Positions 61,373 to 64,000 of a DNA stretch of 64,000 nt are shown here, one piece after another. The stretch spans positions 1,083,744 to 1,147,743 of the forward strand of contig NZ_LMRF01000001.1 of NCBI RefSeq assembly GCF_001424755.1, read 5' to 3'. Source of the DNA: Marmoricola sp. Leaf446. Its GTDB lineage: Bacteria > Actinomycetota > Actinomycetes > Propionibacteriales > Nocardioidaceae. The translations under genes and the position numbers were made by a program. A model generated the notes under the pieces. It was not told where the DNA came from and did not search any database. It saw only the letters and a list, made by a program, of their open reading frames with translations. Position 1 is the stretch's first letter. Every line of letters starts with the position of its first letter.

Positions 61373-61834
61373 ATGACCCTCGCCATCGGTGAGCCCGCGC
61401 CCGACTTCACCCTGACCGACCAGCACGGCCAGGACGTCACGCTCTCCGAGCACGCCCGCGGCAAGGCGGCGCTGGTGGTGTTCTACCCGTTCGCGTTCAG
61501 CGGTGTGTGCACCGGCGAGCTCACCGGGCTGCGCGACCGGCTGGGCGACTTCGAGACGCCCGGCTCGACGTTGCTCGCGATCAGCTGCGACCCGCTGTAC
61601 GCCCAGCGGGCGCTGGCCGACCGCGACGGGATCTTCTTCCCGCTGCTCAGTGACTTCTGGCCGCACGGCGAGGTGGCCTCGGCGTACGGCGTCCTCGACC
61701 GGCGCTCCGGCGGTCCGACGCGCTCGTCCTTCGTGGTCGACCCCGGTGGCGTGGTGCGCTGGCACGTACACCACGCCCTGGGGCGCCCGCGCGATCTCGA
61801 CGAGCACGCCCGCCAACTGGCCGCAGTGGTCTAG
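61373..61834 (+). CDS. ahpE: 1-Cys peroxiredoxin AhpE
   Basis: A 153-residue peroxiredoxin. The peroxidatic site is YPFAFSGVCTGELTGLRD (Cys46), matching the PLAFTGxCQGE motif of AhpE; a second cysteine occurs in AISCDPLY. It reduces hydrogen peroxide and organic peroxides. ATG 61373 lies 6 nt after CACGAT (61361-61366), a leaderless start 32 bp beyond the synthetase stop. Its linkage to aceE and DUF3052 is conserved in other actinomycetes. A terminator follows. Confidence 0.94.
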   Translation: MTLAIGEPAPDFTLTDQHGQDVTLSEHARGKAALVVFYPFAFSGVCTGELTGLRDRLGDFETPGSTLLAISCDPLYAQRALADRDGIFFPLLSDFWPHGEVASAYGVLDRRSGGPTRSSFVVDPGGVVRWHVHHALGRPRDLDEHARQLAAVV

Positions 61835-61898
61835 TGCTGTGGGACCAGTTTCAACCAAAGCCTTGGATGGCGGCTTTCCGTCGGGCAGAGTTCATCTT

Positions 61899-61936
61899 GT
61901 CGCGCCGCTGGTGACCCGAGACGCCAGCGGCGCGAC
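61899..61936 (+). terminator. Rho-independent terminator after ahpE
   Basis: A perfect 13-bp stem, GTCGCGCCGCTGG (61899-61911) with 61924-61936, with a 12-nt loop, is followed by TTCTTCGTT. It lies 64 bp after ahpE. Confidence 0.85.
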
Positions 61937-62018
61937 TTCTTCGTTCCCGGACGCGTCACGCCTCCGGACACCCGCTCCACTAGGGTGAGGCCGCGTGCCG
62001 GGGCCTCCCGGCACCCGA

Positions 62019-62090
62019 GGGCGTATAGCTCAGCGGTAGAGCCCCTCGCTTACAACGAGGTGGTCGGGGGTTCGATCCCCTCTGCGCCCA
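62019..62090 (+). tRNA. tRNA-Val (TAC)
   Basis: A 72-nt cloverleaf: acceptor GGGCGTA (62019-62025) with TGCGCCC, one G-U wobble in the stem, D arm GCTC/GAGC, anticodon stem CCTCG/CGAGG with loop CTTACAA (anticodon TAC), T arm GGGGG-TTCGATC-CCCTC and discriminator A. CCA is not encoded. A -10-like TAGGGT lies at 61981-61986. Confidence 0.96.
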
Positions 62091-62123
62091 CTGCGTCGCG
62101 TCGTCGACAGGAGGAGAGCGGGG

Positions 62124-62345
62124 ATGGGTGCCGAGGGTGGCCTGCTGGTCCTGCTCTTCCTGGTGTTCCTCATCGGGCTGAGCCTGTGGGGGGTGGTCGA
62201 CGCCGCGCTCCAGCCCGACCGGGCGTACGCCGAGATCGGTCTCCGCAAGGGCCTGGTCACCGGGCTGATGATCCTCACCTGCGCCGTCGGGGCGGCCGGC
62301 TACTTCGCCTTCGTGCGGCCGCGGCTCAAGCGCGTCCAGCGCTGA
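62124..62345 (+). CDS. Small two-helix membrane protein
   Basis: A 73-residue protein with two membrane helices (LLVLLFLVFLIGLSLWGVVD and GLVTGLMILTCAVGAAGYFA) linked by a charged loop AALQPDRAYAEIGLRKG, and a basic C-terminus. The layout resembles small DUF2516-type proteins of actinomycetes. AGGAGAG precedes the ATG by 6 nt. It is located after tRNA-Val with no evident operon partner. Confidence 0.78.
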   Translation: MGAEGGLLVLLFLVFLIGLSLWGVVDAALQPDRAYAEIGLRKGLVTGLMILTCAVGAAGYFAFVRPRLKRVQR

Positions 62346-62398
62346 GGACGGCCCTGCGGGGTTGACGACGTGCCCGGCTGCGGAGTTGCCTGGACGGC

Positions 62399-63043
62399 AT
62401 GGGTCTCGGGATCGTCCTCGGCTTCCTGGCCGTCGCCGCGCTGGCGTACATCACGCCCCGCCCCGACTGGTTCGTGGTGATGCGCCACGCGACCGGGTCC
62501 CGTCGCGACGGCTGGCTCGCGGCGATCGGCGTCCAGTGCGGGCTGCTGGTGCACCTGACGGCTGCGGCCGTGGGGGTGGCGGCGCTGCTGCTCGCCAGTG
62601 CCCAGGCCTTCCCCGTGCTCAAGCTCGCGGGCGCGGCGTACCTCGTCCTGCTGGGGCTGCGGGCCCTGCGTGACTCAGTGCGCCGCGCCGACGAGGCCGA
62701 GGTCGCGGGTCCCGATGGTGGGGCGAGCCGCCTCCCGGCGGGGAGCGTGCTGCGCCAGGCGTTCGTGGCCAACGTGCTCAACCCGAAGGCGGCGCTCTTC
62801 TTCGTCGCGGTGCTCCCGCAGTTCGTCTCCCCAGGCGGGTCCGTCGCCGGCCAGGTGGTGGTGCTGGGGCTGCTGGACGTCGTCCTCGGGCTGGCGTGGT
62901 GGGCGGTGTTCGTGATGGGCATCGGAGCGGCGCGGGGGCTGCTGGGTGCACGCCGTTCGCGGGTGGTGGTCGACCGGGTCGCCGGCGTTGCCCTGATCGG
63001 TCTCGGCGGCCTGCTCGCGACCAGCGGACGTCGCGTGGCCTGA
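62399..63043 (+). CDS. LysE/RhtB-family exporter
   Basis: A 214-residue membrane protein with about six hydrophobic segments. It shows the LysE features LAYITPRPDWFVVMRHATGS, the LKLAGAAYLVLLGLRALRDS segment, and RQAFVANVLNPKAALFFVAV. It probably exports an amino acid or related compound; the substrate cannot be told. The ATG at 62399 has no strong Shine-Dalgarno but TGGACG lies 2-8 nt upstream, suggesting a leaderless transcript. The following gene starts 20 bp later. Confidence 0.9.
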   Translation: MGLGIVLGFLAVAALAYITPRPDWFVVMRHATGSRRDGWLAAIGVQCGLLVHLTAAAVGVAALLLASAQAFPVLKLAGAAYLVLLGLRALRDSVRRADEAEVAGPDGGASRLPAGSVLRQAFVANVLNPKAALFFVAVLPQFVSPGGSVAGQVVVLGLLDVVLGLAWWAVFVMGIGAARGLLGARRSRVVVDRVAGVALIGLGGLLATSGRRVA

Positions 63044-63063
63044 CGGCCCAGCAGGACCCCGGG

Positions 63064-63597
63064 ATGGATGCCTTCGCCGAGTTGCTGCAGGTCGGTGGCC
63101 GCTCGAACTCCCTGGGTCGCGCCGCCGAGGTCGTCGACGCCGTCGTCGCCGACCCCACACGGCTGCGCGAGCTGCTCGACTGCGTCCACGACGAGGACGC
63201 CTGGGTGCGGATGCGGGCCGTTGACGCCGTCGAGAAGGTGTGCCGCGTCGACCCGGGCCGTGTCGACCCGTTCGTCGACGAGCTGCTGACGACCTGGACC
63301 ACCCGCGACCAGGCGTCGGTGCAGTGGCACCTCGCCCAGGTGCTCCGGCAGGTGTCGTTGTCGGGCGAGCAGCACGACCGGGCCGTCGCCTGGCTGGTCG
63401 CGCGGGTGGCCACCACCGACGTCGACTGGATCGTCGCGGTCGAGGTCCTGCGGACGTTGGTGGGGTTCGCGTCGTCCGGTGTCCTGGACGCGGAGGTCGT
63501 CGCCGGGCTGGTGGAGGTGCAGCGCGGCCACCGCTCCGCCTCGGTGCGCCGCAAGGCGGACGCCTTCTCGGCGCGCCTGCGTCCTGGTCGCGGCTGA
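63064..63597 (+). CDS. HEAT-repeat-like protein
   Basis: A 177-residue all-helical protein with alternating helix pairs (PTRLRELLDCVHDEDAWVRM, RAVDAVEKVCRVDPGRVDPF, SVQWHLAQVLRQVSLSG, DWIVAVEVLRTLVGFAS), the pattern of HEAT/armadillo-like repeats used for protein or DNA binding. No catalytic residues are evident. Related short HEAT proteins occur as regulators of DNA glycosylases, but no firm homology is claimed. The ATG at 63064 is preceded by AGGA and by CCCCGGG. It may be co-transcribed with the LysE-like gene. Confidence 0.75.
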   Translation: MDAFAELLQVGGRSNSLGRAAEVVDAVVADPTRLRELLDCVHDEDAWVRMRAVDAVEKVCRVDPGRVDPFVDELLTTWTTRDQASVQWHLAQVLRQVSLSGEQHDRAVAWLVARVATTDVDWIVAVEVLRTLVGFASSGVLDAEVVAGLVEVQRGHRSASVRRKADAFSARLRPGRG

Positions 63598-63618
63598 GCA
63601 CTGGGGGCGCGAGCGCGC

Positions 63619-63711
63619 AGACGCGCGGACACAAGTATCGCGCGGCTGCCCGGTCTGCGGGGGATCGTCCCGGTCTCGGGAGCGGTTGTGAGAACTTGTG
63701 TCCGCGCGTCT
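63619..63711. repeat. Perfect 18-bp inverted repeat flanking a 57-bp spacer
   Basis: AGACGCGCGGACACAAGT (63619-63636) is exactly complementary to 63694-63711. The spacer is 57 bp. It lies 21 bp after the HEAT gene and 78 bp past the stop of the leftward HNH gene. The loop is too long for an efficient terminator and no T-run follows. It may be a mobile-element end pair, a structured RNA or a protein-binding site. GGACACAAG recalls the GGACACCAG arm at 33.96 kb. Confidence 0.85.
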
Positions 63712-63789
63712 ACGTGCCGCGGGTCGGTGTGGTCGTGGTCCGGGCATGCCTGTGGCCCGGGCCGGGGATGGGGTCCGGGTGGTGGGCGG

Positions 63790-64000
63790 TCAGGCTCTTC
63801 GGGTGCTCGCGGCGGCGAGGGGGGCGCGGCGGACTGGGATCACGTCGTAGGGGTGCCGGGTGGGTGAGGTCCAGGTGTAGGACCCGTCGGTGCGGCGGTG
63901 GTAGTCCCAGCCGCCATGGGTCTTGGCGTTGTGGTGACGCCTGCACAACGGCGCGAGGTTCCCAGCCGTCGTCTGGCCGGGCGGACCGCCCTCGGACGGG
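63790..64000 (-). CDS. HNH endonuclease of the DUF222/13E12 type (5' part beyond window)
   Basis: The last 69 codons are present, the remainder lying beyond the right edge. The sequence PGQTTAGNLAPLCRRHHNAK, THGGWDYHRRTDGSYTWTSP is the C-terminal HNH motif (His-Asn-His, with the CRRHH metal site) of the DUF222-HNH family, which is multi-copy in Nocardioides and mycobacteria. Members are predicted nucleases of unknown function, often in repeated loci. The stop TGA reads at 63792-63790. The inverted repeat at 63.6-63.7 kb lies just downstream. Confidence 0.85.
   Translation of the reverse strand, partial: PSEGGPPGQTTAGNLAPLCRRHHNAKTHGGWDYHRRTDGSYTWTSPTRHPYDVIPVRRAPLAAASTRRA

Noticed and set aside
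63619..63711. 18-bp inverted repeat as an ordinary terminator
   Set aside because: A 57-nt loop and the absence of a T-run make this unlikely, though it cannot be excluded.

Overview
The window is high-GC DNA typical of an actinomycete. Gene families (hrcA-dnaJ, phoH-ybeY-corC-era-dgt-dnaG, DUF3145, DUF3052-aceE, tmsAB, a DUF222-type HNH endonuclease) and the many leaderless genes, with a TANNNT box 6-8 nt before an ATG or GTG, fit the Propionibacteriales, most likely Nocardioides or a close relative. The genus is inferred from gene content and style, not from a database match. The window is mostly conserved chromosomal backbone with a few accessory genes.

Region 1 (1-8.2 kb) is a cobalamin cluster. 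Leftward transcripts carry a ChlI-like chelatase ATPase (cut by the left edge) and cobG-cobH-cobIJ. Each is preceded by its own cobalamin riboswitch. cobL-cobM and a bluB-cobT fusion run rightward from leaderless promoters on the opposite side of the same two riboswitch regions.

Region 2 (8.2-17.5 kb) holds an HU protein, a secreted protein of unknown function, an SGNH hydrolase, an EmrB/QacA-type exporter, a PAP2 phosphatase, a PadR regulator with a DUF1707 membrane protein, an AtoE-type short-chain fatty acid transporter and a metallo-beta-lactamase-fold hydrolase.

Region 3 (17.5-38.9 kb) is housekeeping: CIRCE-hrcA-dnaJ-rsmE, a GerMN-domain protein, a HIT protein fused translationally to a copper type II (PHM-like) monooxygenase lipoprotein, phoH-ybeY-corC and a degenerate cytidine deaminase homologue. 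A tmsAB pair for 10-methyl branched fatty acids and a siderophore-interacting flavoprotein follow, then era, dgt and a 2-hydroxyacid dehydrogenase. A hairpin-rich gap separates these from a leftward envelope operon (holin-like, DUF3618, YihY, YtxH-like), and dnaG follows.

Region 4 (39-53 kb) has tRNA-Asn and a CAU tRNA, a PIG-L deacetylase, a DEAD-box helicase, a beta-propeller secreted protein, a luciferase-like monooxygenase, an SDR lacking the usual active site, a divergent TetR/MFS pair, oligopeptidase B, an acetyltransferase, a HAD phosphatase and two CNNM/CBS membrane proteins.

Region 5 (53-64 kb) has a PP2C phosphatase, DUF3145, a solitary acyl carrier protein, an alpha/beta hydrolase, aceE, DUF3052, an acyl-CoA synthetase, peroxiredoxin AhpE, tRNA-Val, a LysE exporter and a HEAT-repeat protein. 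It ends with a perfect 18-bp inverted repeat beside a truncated HNH endonuclease.

No CRISPR array, rRNA, insertion sequence or prophage was seen. The observations most worth following are the 18-bp inverted repeat next to the HNH gene, the PHM-like monooxygenase with a full copper-ligand set, the hairpin cluster at 33.9-34.2 kb, the CobG lacking cluster cysteines and the tmsAB-flavoprotein arrangement.
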